The notes beneath the pieces are model-generated. The model did not search any database. It was not told the origin of the DNA and saw only the letters and a list, made by a program, of their open reading frames with translations. The position numbers and the translations under genes were made by a program. From assembly GCA_039917615.1 (NCBI GenBank), contig JBDSJD010000029.1, forward strand, positions 124,001 through 188,000: a stretch of 64,000 nucleotides of DNA, written 5' to 3'. This stretch comes from ZC4RG30 sp039917615 (GTDB lineage Bacteria; Pseudomonadota; Gammaproteobacteria; Steroidobacterales; Steroidobacteraceae). This document shows, piece after piece, positions 15,989 through 23,822 of this stretch. How positions within the stretch are numbered: the stretch's first letter is position 1; every line of letters starts with the position of its first letter.

Positions 15989-17662
15989 ATGTCCCGCAAA
16001 CTCGATCCCGGCGCCAATCTCGAATCGCTGCGCAAGCATGCCAAGAGCTGGCTGAAGGCGCTGAAGGCCGGCGATTCCCTCGCCCGCGAACGCCTCGCCG
16101 CCGCTTGGTCCAAGGCGCCCGCCTCGCCAACACTCCGCGACGTGCAGCACGCTTTAGCTCTGGAACACGGCTTCACCGGCTGGGCTGCGCTCAAGGAGGA
16201 GCTTGCAAATCGTGCCGCCGTGCGACTGACGCCCGAAGAGCGCCTCGCCATCGTGCTGCGCACGCCCTGGGAGGCCGGGCACCGTTCGGCCGCGGCGCGT
16301 GTCGCCATGCGCTTTCCCGAGCTGGCGCAGCACAGCATCCATGCGGCGGTCGCCTTCGGCAACCTTGACGAGGTGAAGCGCCGCCTCGCTGCCGATCCTT
16401 CATCCGCTTCCGCGAAGGGCGGCCCCGAGGACCGCGAGCCGCTGCAGATCCTGGCCTACGCCCGCCTGCCGCTGCCGGCGGTGGGCGACAATGCTCTCGC
16501 CATCGCCAACCTGCTGCTCGACCACGACGCCGATCCGAACATCTGGTTCGACGACGGCTGGGGCAATCACTTCACGGTGCTGACCGGCGTGATCGGCCGC
16601 GGCGAAGGCGTGCGCCCTCAGCACCCGCGCGACCGGGAGCTGGCCGCGCTGCTGGTCGACCGCGGTGCCGACCCGTTCGACATCCAGGCGATGTACAACA
16701 CCTCGATCGTCGATGACGACATCTGGTGGCTCGACTTCATGTGGGACCGCACCGCTGCGCGCGGCGAGCAGGCGCGGTGGCAGACGCGCGGCACGGGCGT
16801 ATCGCTCGGCGGGCCGGAGCGGAACAACCTCGACTATCTGCTCGGCAACGCCGTCACCTTCAATCATCCCCGGCGAGTCGAGTGGCTGCTCGGCCACGGC
16901 GCCGATCCCGACGGCACCAATGCCTACAGCAAGCGCCCGCACCTGGAGCTGGTGCAGCTGCGCGGCTACTCCGGGATCGCGGCGCTGCTCGAACGCCACG
17001 GTGCGAAGTCGGTGCAGCTCTCACACCATTTCGATTTCCATCTCGCCTGCCTGCGGCTGGACGAAGCGGAAGCGCGCCGGCTGCTGTCTGCGCATCCGGC
17101 CTACGGGAGCGACCCCGGCCCGCTGCTGTTCGCGGCCGAACACAACCGCACCGACATCCTGCGGCTCCTGCTGGACCTCGGTATGCCGGTCGATCTCGCC
17201 ACCCACAACGGCCAGCGCGCGCTGCATTCCGCCGCCGGCTCAGGCGCACTCGACGCGATCAAGCTGCTGATCGATGCGGGCGCCGACATCGACCGGCGCG
17301 GCGGCGACTACAAGGCAACGCCGCTCGGCCACGGCGTGTTTTGGAAGCGGCAGGAAGTGATCGACCTGATCGCCCCATTGAGCCGCGATCCGCATGATCT
17401 CACCTGGGGTGCGCAGCTCGATCGGCTGCGCATCGTGCTGGATGAGCAGCCGGCGCTCGCCAATGCCGTCAATCCGAACGGGCATAGCCCGTTAATGTCG
17501 TTGCCTGATGACGAGGAGGCCGCCGCTGAAGCGGTCGAGATCCTGCTCGCCCACGGTGCCGATCCCAACTTCAGGAATGCCGAGGGCAAACTGCCCGACC
17601 AGGTGGCAGTGAAACGTGGGCTCGACGAGGCGGCCGAGCTGATCCGGGCGGCGCGCGGCTAG
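15989..17662 (+). CDS. ankyrin-repeat protein
   Basis: A 557-residue cytoplasmic protein with no signal peptide. The N-terminal helical segment (LRKHAKSWLKAL...LRDVQHALALEHGFTGWAALKEEL) recurs in soil-bacterial ankyrin proteins. After it come repeated ankyrin units such as ANLLLDHDADPNIWFDDGWGNHFTVL, LLDLGMPVDLATHNGQRALHSA, IKLLIDAGADIDRRGGDYKATPL and EILLAHGADPNFRNAEGKLP. Protein-protein interaction is the only role that can be stated. A GGAAGG ribosome site precedes the ATG. Followed by a candidate structured RNA. Confidence 0.85.
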   Translation: MSRKLDPGANLESLRKHAKSWLKALKAGDSLARERLAAAWSKAPASPTLRDVQHALALEHGFTGWAALKEELANRAAVRLTPEERLAIVLRTPWEAGHRSAAARVAMRFPELAQHSIHAAVAFGNLDEVKRRLAADPSSASAKGGPEDREPLQILAYARLPLPAVGDNALAIANLLLDHDADPNIWFDDGWGNHFTVLTGVIGRGEGVRPQHPRDRELAALLVDRGADPFDIQAMYNTSIVDDDIWWLDFMWDRTAARGEQARWQTRGTGVSLGGPERNNLDYLLGNAVTFNHPRRVEWLLGHGADPDGTNAYSKRPHLELVQLRGYSGIAALLERHGAKSVQLSHHFDFHLACLRLDEAEARRLLSAHPAYGSDPGPLLFAAEHNRTDILRLLLDLGMPVDLATHNGQRALHSAAGSGALDAIKLLIDAGADIDRRGGDYKATPLGHGVFWKRQEVIDLIAPLSRDPHDLTWGAQLDRLRIVLDEQPALANAVNPNGHSPLMSLPDDEEAAAEAVEILLAHGADPNFRNAEGKLPDQVAVKRGLDEAAELIRAARG

Positions 17663-17728
17663 CCGACCAGGCTGGATTCCGCATATTTGCGCCTTGCATC
17701 AAGCGCTGGCCGGGTCTACAGTTTCTCC

Positions 17729-17840
17729 CGACGCAATAGCCGACTCGGCGTCAACCCGCCCCGAAAGGGGTCCGCACCCAGCGTGGGATATCCAAGAGGA
17801 TCGGCGTACGAACCCCGCCCAAGTGGCGGGGTTTGCTTTT
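17729..17840 (+). ncRNA. candidate structured small RNA with five hairpins
   Basis: In about 100 bases there are five consecutive short hairpins: GCCG/CGGC (17739-17749), CCCC-GAAA-GGGG (17759-17770), CCCA-GCG-TGGG (17777-17787), ATCC-AAGA-GGAT (17790-17801), and a 9-bp stem AACCCCGCC/GGCGGGGTT (17811-17833) followed by TGCTTTT, an intrinsic terminator. Upstream is a plausible promoter, TTGCAT (17694-17699), 17 bases, TACAGT (17717-17722). No coding frame fits. It could instead be only the terminator of the ankyrin gene with incidental hairpins. No known RNA family recognised. Confidence 0.45.
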
Positions 17841-18349
17841 CAGGCCGGCGGCCGTGGCTTTCGGTTCTGAAGTGCCAGACTCACCAGCACCCTGAATCCG
17901 ACCTTCTTGCGGCTGATGCCATGTGGCTTTGGTGCGATTCCGGCGGGGAATGCGCTCTGTACGAAGACCAATACGGCCTGATCTTCGCCAGCGTGTCGTA
18001 CATCGAAGAACACGAGGTACTCAGTCGGCGCCCCGGCCCCATCGAGGACATCCAAGGTAATGTAATTCCGCTGTCTGGAATTCTTGAAGTTGAAATAGCA
18101 CTTCCGCCTGTCGAGATCCCTGATGATGTCGGGTAGCTGCATTGAAAGTGCGTACCGTTCGAGGCAGAACTTGCGCCAATCATGAGCGCTGCTGAAAGCA
18201 CTGTCGTGCGTGCCATCAAGGCATTTCTGCGTAAAGCAGTGAGATGAGAACGCCACGCGAATGTCGATATCACGAGCGGGATGATTACCGGCTTCGGGAA
18301 CCCTCAGGCTGAATCGGAATGGATAAAGATGCGCCAGGTCATGCCGCAA
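17840..18349 (-). CDS. hypothetical protein, possible second gene of a pair
   Basis: About 169 residues from TTG 18349; a GTG at 18406 is an alternative that would add 19 residues. The sequence reads like a real protein: YPFRFSLRVPEAGNHPARDIDI near the start, an internal EYLVFFDV and VLVFVQSAFPAG, and a basic C-terminus (GISRKKVGFRVLVSL). No membrane segment or known motif. Its start overlaps the end of a small upstream ORF by 11 bases, so a two-gene unit is possible. Family not recognised. Confidence 0.42.
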   Translation of the reverse strand: MRHDLAHLYPFRFSLRVPEAGNHPARDIDIRVAFSSHCFTQKCLDGTHDSAFSSAHDWRKFCLERYALSMQLPDIIRDLDRRKCYFNFKNSRQRNYITLDVLDGAGAPTEYLVFFDVRHAGEDQAVLVFVQSAFPAGIAPKPHGISRKKVGFRVLVSLALQNRKPRPPA

Positions 18350-18542
18350 TCCATTCAGGTTGTGCGGGGGCCACCGCGTAAAGCGGCGTGCCCAACTTGA
18401 TGCCACTAACTTTCATATTCCGTGTGCCCAGAGACGAGAAGGCTACGGAAACATCCTGGAACTCACGCTGGGTGAATCTGACCAGAATCTGCAAGAATGA
18501 AGCGGCTATCCCGCGACCTTCAGCAAGATCATGGGCAGTCAC
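18339..18542 (-). CDS. small hypothetical protein, possible partner gene
   Basis: About 67 residues from GTG 18542 (MTAHDLAEGRGIAASFLQIL...FQDVSVAFSSLGTRNM...PLYAVAPAQPEWIAA). The composition is protein-like but no family is recognised and the start is uncertain. It lies immediately upstream of and overlapping the 169-residue ORF, as antitoxins or chaperones often do. The rest of the gap to 18808 shows no gene. Confidence 0.28.
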   Translation of the reverse strand: MTAHDLAEGRGIAASFLQILVRFTQREFQDVSVAFSSLGTRNMKVSGIKLGTPLYAVAPAQPEWIAA

Positions 18543-18808
18543 GTTTTCGAAAGCAATGGAACCTGGATGCCGCGCTTTGTTGCAGGTCAACCGATTGACC
18601 GCCGTGACATTGTTCGCGTGTGGCGCTTGATGCGATGAGTGGGCTGCGGAGGTGCTGGTTGCCCGAACTGGGCTGCAGGGGTGGTTTGTACTTCCTACCC
18701 GCGGGCTGTAACCTCGATCTGAACAAGAGGCCACCTTTACGCACGATGGTCGAGCGGGGACGGCCGGGTGAACTTTCTATCCGCCGTTAAGTCCATGGGA
18801 GTTCACGC

Positions 18809-19387
18809 ATGCGCTTGGCCTCACTGCTTGCACTACTCTTCGTGACATTGGGGTCAGCGGCCGCAGACCTTATTCCCTCTGAGTACGTGACAAAAAAGTA
18901 TGTCGCGCCTGACGATGCACTTTCCAGCATCGTCGTTGCGGGTCCTGAGGAGCCAGGTGAGCGATTCGTGGTGACCGGCAGAGTTCTGGATGGCAACAGG
19001 CCCCTTGCCGGAATATCAATTTACGTATTCCACACGGATGCCGAGGGCTTGTACGCGCGGGATGGAGTCAACAATGACGGGAATGCCCGCCTTCATGGCG
19101 CAATGCGCAGCGACGCCGAAGGCCGGTATCGCTTTGAAACGATTCGACCGAAGGGATACGACGGGGAACCCGCGCACGTGCACTATGTGGTAATCGCACC
19201 TGGCTACAAGCCGCGCATGTTCGACCTTTGGCTAGCCGATGATCCCATTCTCGGGCAGCGGCGCAAGGATGGCTTGCCGGAACTGTGGTTCGAGAGCGCG
19301 CCGGGCAGAGTAGTCGTCCGTCCGCTAACGCGTGAAGCGAATGGCACCTGGCACGCTACGCGGGATCTGGAGATGCTGCGTGAGTAA
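18809..19387 (+). CDS. secreted intradiol ring-cleavage dioxygenase-like protein
   Basis: A 192-residue protein with an N-terminal signal peptide (MRLASLLALLFVTLGSAAA). The remainder is an intradiol-dioxygenase (protocatechuate 3,4-dioxygenase-like) beta-sandwich: GRVLDGNRPLAGISIYVFHTDAEGLYAR, then RSDAEGRYRFETIRPKGY. All four candidate Fe(III) ligands are present: Y82, Y117, H123 and H125. Export is unusual for aromatic degradation enzymes, so a periplasmic role on phenolic or carbohydrate-linked substrates is possible. GGGAG lies 7 bases before the ATG. It reads into the hydrolase gene 52 bases downstream. Confidence 0.85.
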   Translation: MRLASLLALLFVTLGSAAADLIPSEYVTKKYVAPDDALSSIVVAGPEEPGERFVVTGRVLDGNRPLAGISIYVFHTDAEGLYARDGVNNDGNARLHGAMRSDAEGRYRFETIRPKGYDGEPAHVHYVVIAPGYKPRMFDLWLADDPILGQRRKDGLPELWFESAPGRVVVRPLTREANGTWHATRDLEMLRE

Positions 19388-19439
19388 GTTTCTTGCATGG
19401 CGCGGGACTGCTGCAAAGCATGGTGGTGAGGAGGTTACG

Positions 19440-21275
19440 ATGTTCATGAACAGGAACAGGCTGCGCGCCCTGTTGCTGCCCGCGCTGCTGGCATCTGCCG
19501 CGCTGCTGTGGGGAGCCCAGCCGGCGCCAGCCACTGCTGTTCCGGAAGGTGACTTCGAAGGCCAGCTCGGTCCGCTGAAAGTCCTGCTGCATCTCGTGAA
19601 GTCCCCGCAGGGCCAGCTCACGGGCACGCTCGACAGTCCCAACCAGGGCGCGCGCGGCATTCCGGTCGCGGATATCCGGGTTGAAGGCGAGACGTTGTCA
19701 CTGCGCGTGCCGGCGGTGAACGGCAGCTGGACCGGCACCATCAGCAGTGATTCCGCGACGCTCACCGGCACCTGGTCGCAGGGCACGCCCGCGCCACTGG
19801 TATTCAAGCGCAACAGCTTCGTGCCGGCGGAGAAGCCCTCGCCCGTCGACGGCATCTGGCTGGGATCACTGCCGGAACAGGGCCAGAGCCTTCGCGTGCA
19901 GCTCGTGGTCCTCAGCGGCAGCAAGGGCGAACTGCTCTGCACCCTGGACGTCATTGAGCAGAACGCCTGGGATATCGGCTGCACCAACGCCGCGTTCACC
20001 AATGGACAGCTCTCGGTCGAGGTGCCGGCGGTTACGGGTCGCTGGCAGGCGCGCCTGTCGGCCGATGGCAATTCCATGGCCGGCACGTGGACGCAGCGCA
20101 ATCCGGCGAATGGCAGCATGTTGCCGCCGGTCGCGCTAAACATTACGCGCCAGGCAAAGCGCGTCGAGCCCACGCCACCGCCTCCGGTGAGCTTCGATCC
20201 GGCGAAGCCGCCAGTGGATGCCGCGCAGCTCGAAGCCGTGCTGCGCGAGGATCTGAAGCAAACGCTGGCTACAGGTGTGCTGGCGCCGGGCAAGAACATC
20301 GGCATCAGCATCGGCGTGGTCACGAAGACGGGACGCCGCGTTTTCGCGCTGGGCGCAGCAAAACCCGACTCTCTGTTCGAGATCGGGTCGATCACCAAGA
20401 CGTTCACCGGCCTCACGCTGGCGCAGCTGATCGAACAGGGCAAGGTGAAGACCGACACGCCTGTGCGTGAACTGCTGCCCGCGGGTGTAGTGGCGAAACC
20501 TGCGGGCGCCGAGATCACACTGCTTGACCTGGTGACGCAGCATTCCGGACTGCCGCGCATGCCCACCAACTTCGCGCCGGCGAACCCGACCAATCCCTAT
20601 GCCGACTATGGCGCGAGCCAGCTCGAAGCATTCATCGCGCAGATAGGTGTGGCGAAGCCTGCCGATGCGCGCTTCCTCTACAGCAACTTGGGCGTTGGCC
20701 TGCTGGGCCATGCGCTCAGTCGCGCTGCCGGACAGCCGTGGCCGCAGCTGGTCGCTCAGCAGGTGCTGCAACCGCTGGGCATGCAGGAGACCGTGGTGGC
20801 CGTGCCCCCGGCGCTGCGCGCGCGCTTCATCGCGGGCCATGATGGCAGGCTCGCGCCAGCCCATGCCTGGGATCTGGATGCGCTGGCTGGCGCTGGCGCG
20901 CTGCGCTCCACGGCGGACGACATGCTGCGTTACCTCGAAGCCCAACTGAACCCGGATCGCATGAAAGCCACCTCTCCTGCAGGCAGCAGCCTGCCAGCAG
21001 CCTTGAAGCGCTCACAGCAGCTGCAGGCCGATGCCGATGCGGGGTTGCGCATCGCGTATGCGTGGCTGCATGCCCCGGCCAGCGGCAATTGGTGGCACAA
21101 CGGTGGCACCGGCGGGTACACGAGCTATGCGTTCTTCAACCCGAAGGAAGGGTACGCCGCTGTCGTGCTGCTGAACATGGCGACCGGAACGAACGGCAGC
21201 TTCGCCGATGCGCTGGGCCAGCACATCGGGCAGCGGCTGGGCGGCAAGCCGGCGATCTCGCTGTCGCGCTGGTAG
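19440..21275 (+). CDS. exported serine beta-lactamase-fold hydrolase
   Basis: A 611-residue protein with a signal peptide (about 1-28), two related N-terminal beta modules and a C-terminal class C beta-lactamase/esterase domain. Catalytic motifs: S317-I-T-K320 (GSITKTF), Y414-S-N416, and HNGGTGGY near the C-terminus in place of KTG. Such proteins act as esterases, peptidases or D-aminoacyl hydrolases; true beta-lactamase activity is not implied. ATG 19440 is supported by GAGGAGG just upstream; the longer frame from 19332 overlaps the previous gene. Confidence 0.88.
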   Translation: MFMNRNRLRALLLPALLASAALLWGAQPAPATAVPEGDFEGQLGPLKVLLHLVKSPQGQLTGTLDSPNQGARGIPVADIRVEGETLSLRVPAVNGSWTGTISSDSATLTGTWSQGTPAPLVFKRNSFVPAEKPSPVDGIWLGSLPEQGQSLRVQLVVLSGSKGELLCTLDVIEQNAWDIGCTNAAFTNGQLSVEVPAVTGRWQARLSADGNSMAGTWTQRNPANGSMLPPVALNITRQAKRVEPTPPPPVSFDPAKPPVDAAQLEAVLREDLKQTLATGVLAPGKNIGISIGVVTKTGRRVFALGAAKPDSLFEIGSITKTFTGLTLAQLIEQGKVKTDTPVRELLPAGVVAKPAGAEITLLDLVTQHSGLPRMPTNFAPANPTNPYADYGASQLEAFIAQIGVAKPADARFLYSNLGVGLLGHALSRAAGQPWPQLVAQQVLQPLGMQETVVAVPPALRARFIAGHDGRLAPAHAWDLDALAGAGALRSTADDMLRYLEAQLNPDRMKATSPAGSSLPAALKRSQQLQADADAGLRIAYAWLHAPASGNWWHNGGTGGYTSYAFFNPKEGYAAVVLLNMATGTNGSFADALGQHIGQRLGGKPAISLSRW

Positions 21276-21379
21276 CTGGCAGGACGTCGATACGGTCTTC
21301 ACCGTACCCATGTTCGATCAATTCATGATGCGCATCATGCCCGTCGACGAGTGGCGCTCAGACAGCTGCGCCACACGGG

Positions 21380-22054
21380 CTAGAGCTCTGCAGCATCGAC
21401 GAAGCGGCCATCCAGCATGCCAACAATACGATCAGCCCGCGCAGCGTGGGTCGAGGAATGCGTGACCATCACGATTGTGGTGCCCACTCGTGCCACATCA
21501 CTTAGCATTTCCATCACCGCATCACCATTGGCAGTGTCGAGGTTGCCAGTCGGCTCGTCGGCGAGGATCACCTTCGGATCCGCCACCAGCGCCCGCGCCA
21601 CTGCCACGCGTTGCTGCTGGCCTCCAGATAGCTGGCGGGGCATGTGTTTCGCGCGGTGTGTCAGGCCAACGTGCTCCAGCACAGCCGTCACTCGCTTGCG
21701 CCGCTCTGCGCCAGACACTCGCCTGTAGACCAGCCCTATCTCCACGTTCTGCGCCACATTGAGGTCGTCGATCAGATTGAAATTCTGGAACACGAACCCG
21801 ACGCCGCCCCGCCTGTGCAGGGTCAGCTCCTCTTCAGAGCATTTCGCGATGTCCTGGCCCAGGAACCAGTAATTGCCCTGAGTTGGCGAATCGATCAGTC
21901 CGAGGATATTCAGCAGCGTCGACTTGCCGCAGCCGGAAGGACCCATGATGGCCAGAAACTCACCCTGCGGTACCTCCAGCGACACATCATCCAGCGCAGC
22001 CGTCTGCACGTCCGCTGCCTGGTACACCTTGGAGATGTGTTCGAGTTTGAGCAT
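21380..22054 (-). CDS. ABC transporter ATP-binding protein, MacB/LolD type
   Basis: A 224-residue ATPase. Walker A GPSGCGKST (38-46), Q-loop FQNFNL, signature LSGGQ (142-146), Walker B VILADEPTG (162-170) and switch histidine in VTHS. It resembles the FtsE/LolD/MacB class that drives mechanotransmission rather than substrate translocation. It lies 18 bases after the HlyD-like adaptor gene on the same strand; the matching permease is encoded divergently at 23823. Together they make a tripartite MacAB-like exporter. Confidence 0.93.
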   Translation of the reverse strand: MLKLEHISKVYQAADVQTAALDDVSLEVPQGEFLAIMGPSGCGKSTLLNILGLIDSPTQGNYWFLGQDIAKCSEEELTLHRRGGVGFVFQNFNLIDDLNVAQNVEIGLVYRRVSGAERRKRVTAVLEHVGLTHRAKHMPRQLSGGQQQRVAVARALVADPKVILADEPTGNLDTANGDAVMEMLSDVARVGTTIVMVTHSSTHAARADRIVGMLDGRFVDAAEL

Positions 22055-22072
22055 GGCAGTTCCTTGTCCGGT

Positions 22073-23374
22073 TCAGTTCGTGAGGATGAGGCGATCGGCA
22101 CGATCGAGACTGGTGTAATCTGAAATCACGACGCGTTCACCGGCCGCGAGACCGCTGAGGATTTCGAGCTGCTCGGAATTGCGCCGACCCACCTTTATCT
22201 GGCGGGGCTGCGCGGATCCCCCTTCCGGGTCCAGCACGAACAGCCAGTTGCCGCCGCTGCGTTCCAGAAATGCCCCTGTGGGCACGGTCAGTGCAGGCGT
22301 GTCGCCACCGAGGTGCAGGCGTCCCAGCAACGTCTTGCCGACCACGAGGTCCGCGGGGCTGCCGCCGTCGAACGCAAGGTCAATGGTGAACAGCCCATCG
22401 CGCACCTGCGGCGAGATACGGCGCACGGTGGCGTTCACCACCGCATTTCCCACCTCCACAGTGGCGCTCTGCCCGGCATGCACGCGTGTCCGATAGTACT
22501 CGTCGATGTCGGCCGCGAGCTTCATGCCGGACTCCGGCGTGACCACGGCCAGTCTTTGCCCTGCATTGCGGTGCTCGCCCACGGTGAGATCGATGGCCGT
22601 GACCACGCCCTCCACCGGCGAACGAACGATGAGTCCGGCCAGCTTGTTCTGCACGACGTCTAGATTCCTGCGCAGGTTTTCCAGCTGCCGGTGGATGTTG
22701 GGCACTAGCCGATCGCGCAGTTCGGACTGATGCTGGCCGATCGCCGTCTGGATGGGATGCAGGCGGCGGTAGTAGGCCAGCTCGTCGGCCACTTCATCGC
22801 GCAGCTCTCTTGCAAGCGCGCCGGTGGCAGCGAGAGTCTCACGCCGCGCGGCGGACTTCTCCAGTCGCATCAGCTGGTATTCCACTTCGGCCATCGCGCG
22901 CTGGTTGGACAGCGCGTTCTGCTCCAGTGCTATCTCGTTCTGCTGCAGCTGGGATATCGCCTGATTGATCTGCGAATCCTCCTGGATGACCGAAAATGCG
23001 AGATTGCTGTTGCTCATCTCCAGCAGCGGTTGACCCTCCCGCACACGGTCACCAGCCTCCACCAGCAGGCGCTCCACACTGCCGCCGTCGATGGCGTCGA
23101 CGTATACCGTCTCGCGCGGCTCCACTCGCGCGCGCAGTGGAATCAGATCGTGGAACACGCCCTGCTCTACTGTCGCTATGACGAGCTGCTCCACCGGCAC
23201 GCGCAGCACGGCATCGCCGGATCCCGCCATCATGCGCACCGCTAGCAGCGCCACGATGATCACTGTGGTGGACACGACTCCGACCTTTACCGCCAGGGGC
23301 CAGCGCGCAAACGCCCAGCGTGGGCCCACCAGCGGCCTGTCGATACCCACTTCCGCATGTATGCGCTGGTCCAT
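22073..23374 (-). CDS. periplasmic adaptor (MacA/HlyD-type) of ABC exporter
   Basis: A 433-residue membrane-fusion protein. One N-terminal transmembrane segment (about residues 27-50), a biotinyl/lipoyl half-motif with VEAGDRVREGQPLLEMSNS, a coiled-coil hairpin (about 125-240), the second lipoyl half (VRSPVEGVVTAIDLTVGEHRNAGQ) and beta-barrel domains. It would link the inner-membrane permease to an outer-membrane channel. It lies between the BlaI-type repressor (7 bases upstream) and the ATPase gene. Confidence 0.9.
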   Translation of the reverse strand: MDQRIHAEVGIDRPLVGPRWAFARWPLAVKVGVVSTTVIIVALLAVRMMAGSGDAVLRVPVEQLVIATVEQGVFHDLIPLRARVEPRETVYVDAIDGGSVERLLVEAGDRVREGQPLLEMSNSNLAFSVIQEDSQINQAISQLQQNEIALEQNALSNQRAMAEVEYQLMRLEKSAARRETLAATGALARELRDEVADELAYYRRLHPIQTAIGQHQSELRDRLVPNIHRQLENLRRNLDVVQNKLAGLIVRSPVEGVVTAIDLTVGEHRNAGQRLAVVTPESGMKLAADIDEYYRTRVHAGQSATVEVGNAVVNATVRRISPQVRDGLFTIDLAFDGGSPADLVVGKTLLGRLHLGGDTPALTVPTGAFLERSGGNWLFVLDPEGGSAQPRQIKVGRRNSEQLEILSGLAAGERVVISDYTSLDRADRLILTN

Positions 23375-23381
23375 GCGGATC

Positions 23382-23753
23382 TCAACGCGGACGCGGCCTC
23401 AGGCGTCCTGCCATGGTCACGAGCTGACGGGGTTCAATAAGCGCCGCATCCACCAGCGCCTGCAGCGCACGCTCGATGGAGCCACCGCAGAAGCGGTCGA
23501 GAATGCCCTTGAGCGCATCGGCCGCGGCGCTGTCCGCGGATTCCTTGGGGCGATACAGGAAAGTGCCGGATTCCACGGTGTGCGTGACATAGCCCTTTTC
23601 TTCCAGGCGCCGCAGCACAGTGCGGATGGTGGCGTCCTGCAACTTGCGTCGTACCTTGTTGCGCACCGCTGCTGCGGTCATCTCCTCGCCGGTCCAGAGT
23701 ATGGTCAGCAGTTCGTGTTCCAGGTCGCCCAGTGGCGGCAGCTTGCTGCTCAT
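23382..23753 (-). CDS. BlaI/MecI/CopY-type repressor
   Basis: A 123-residue winged-helix repressor (LGDLEHELLTILWTGEEMTAAAVRNKV......TIRTVLRRLEEKGYVTH...FLYRPKES), with a short C-terminal dimerisation part. Classic BlaI partners with the BlaR1/MecR1 sensor-protease, but none is encoded nearby. Instead it leads the adaptor-ATPase genes and diverges from the permease, so it probably controls this exporter. The gap to the permease holds the likely operator. Confidence 0.9.
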   Translation of the reverse strand: MSSKLPPLGDLEHELLTILWTGEEMTAAAVRNKVRRKLQDATIRTVLRRLEEKGYVTHTVESGTFLYRPKESADSAAADALKGILDRFCGGSIERALQALVDAALIEPRQLVTMAGRLRPRPR

Positions 23754-23766
23754 TCCGTTATCCTCC

Positions 23767-23788
23767 GTAACATGTTACTGTTTGTAAC
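23767..23788. promoter_or_regulatory. BlaI-type operator between repressor and permease
   Basis: Three half-sites of one motif in 22 bases: a perfect GTAACATGTTAC palindrome (23767-23778), whose right arm GTTAC also pairs with GTAAC (23784-23788) across 5 bases. Placement in the 69-base divergent gap suggests that one repressor dimer array shuts both transcripts. Confidence 0.65.
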
Positions 23789-23822
23789 ACTTGATCGGAA
23801 CAGATGCAACGCTGGGGGTAGC

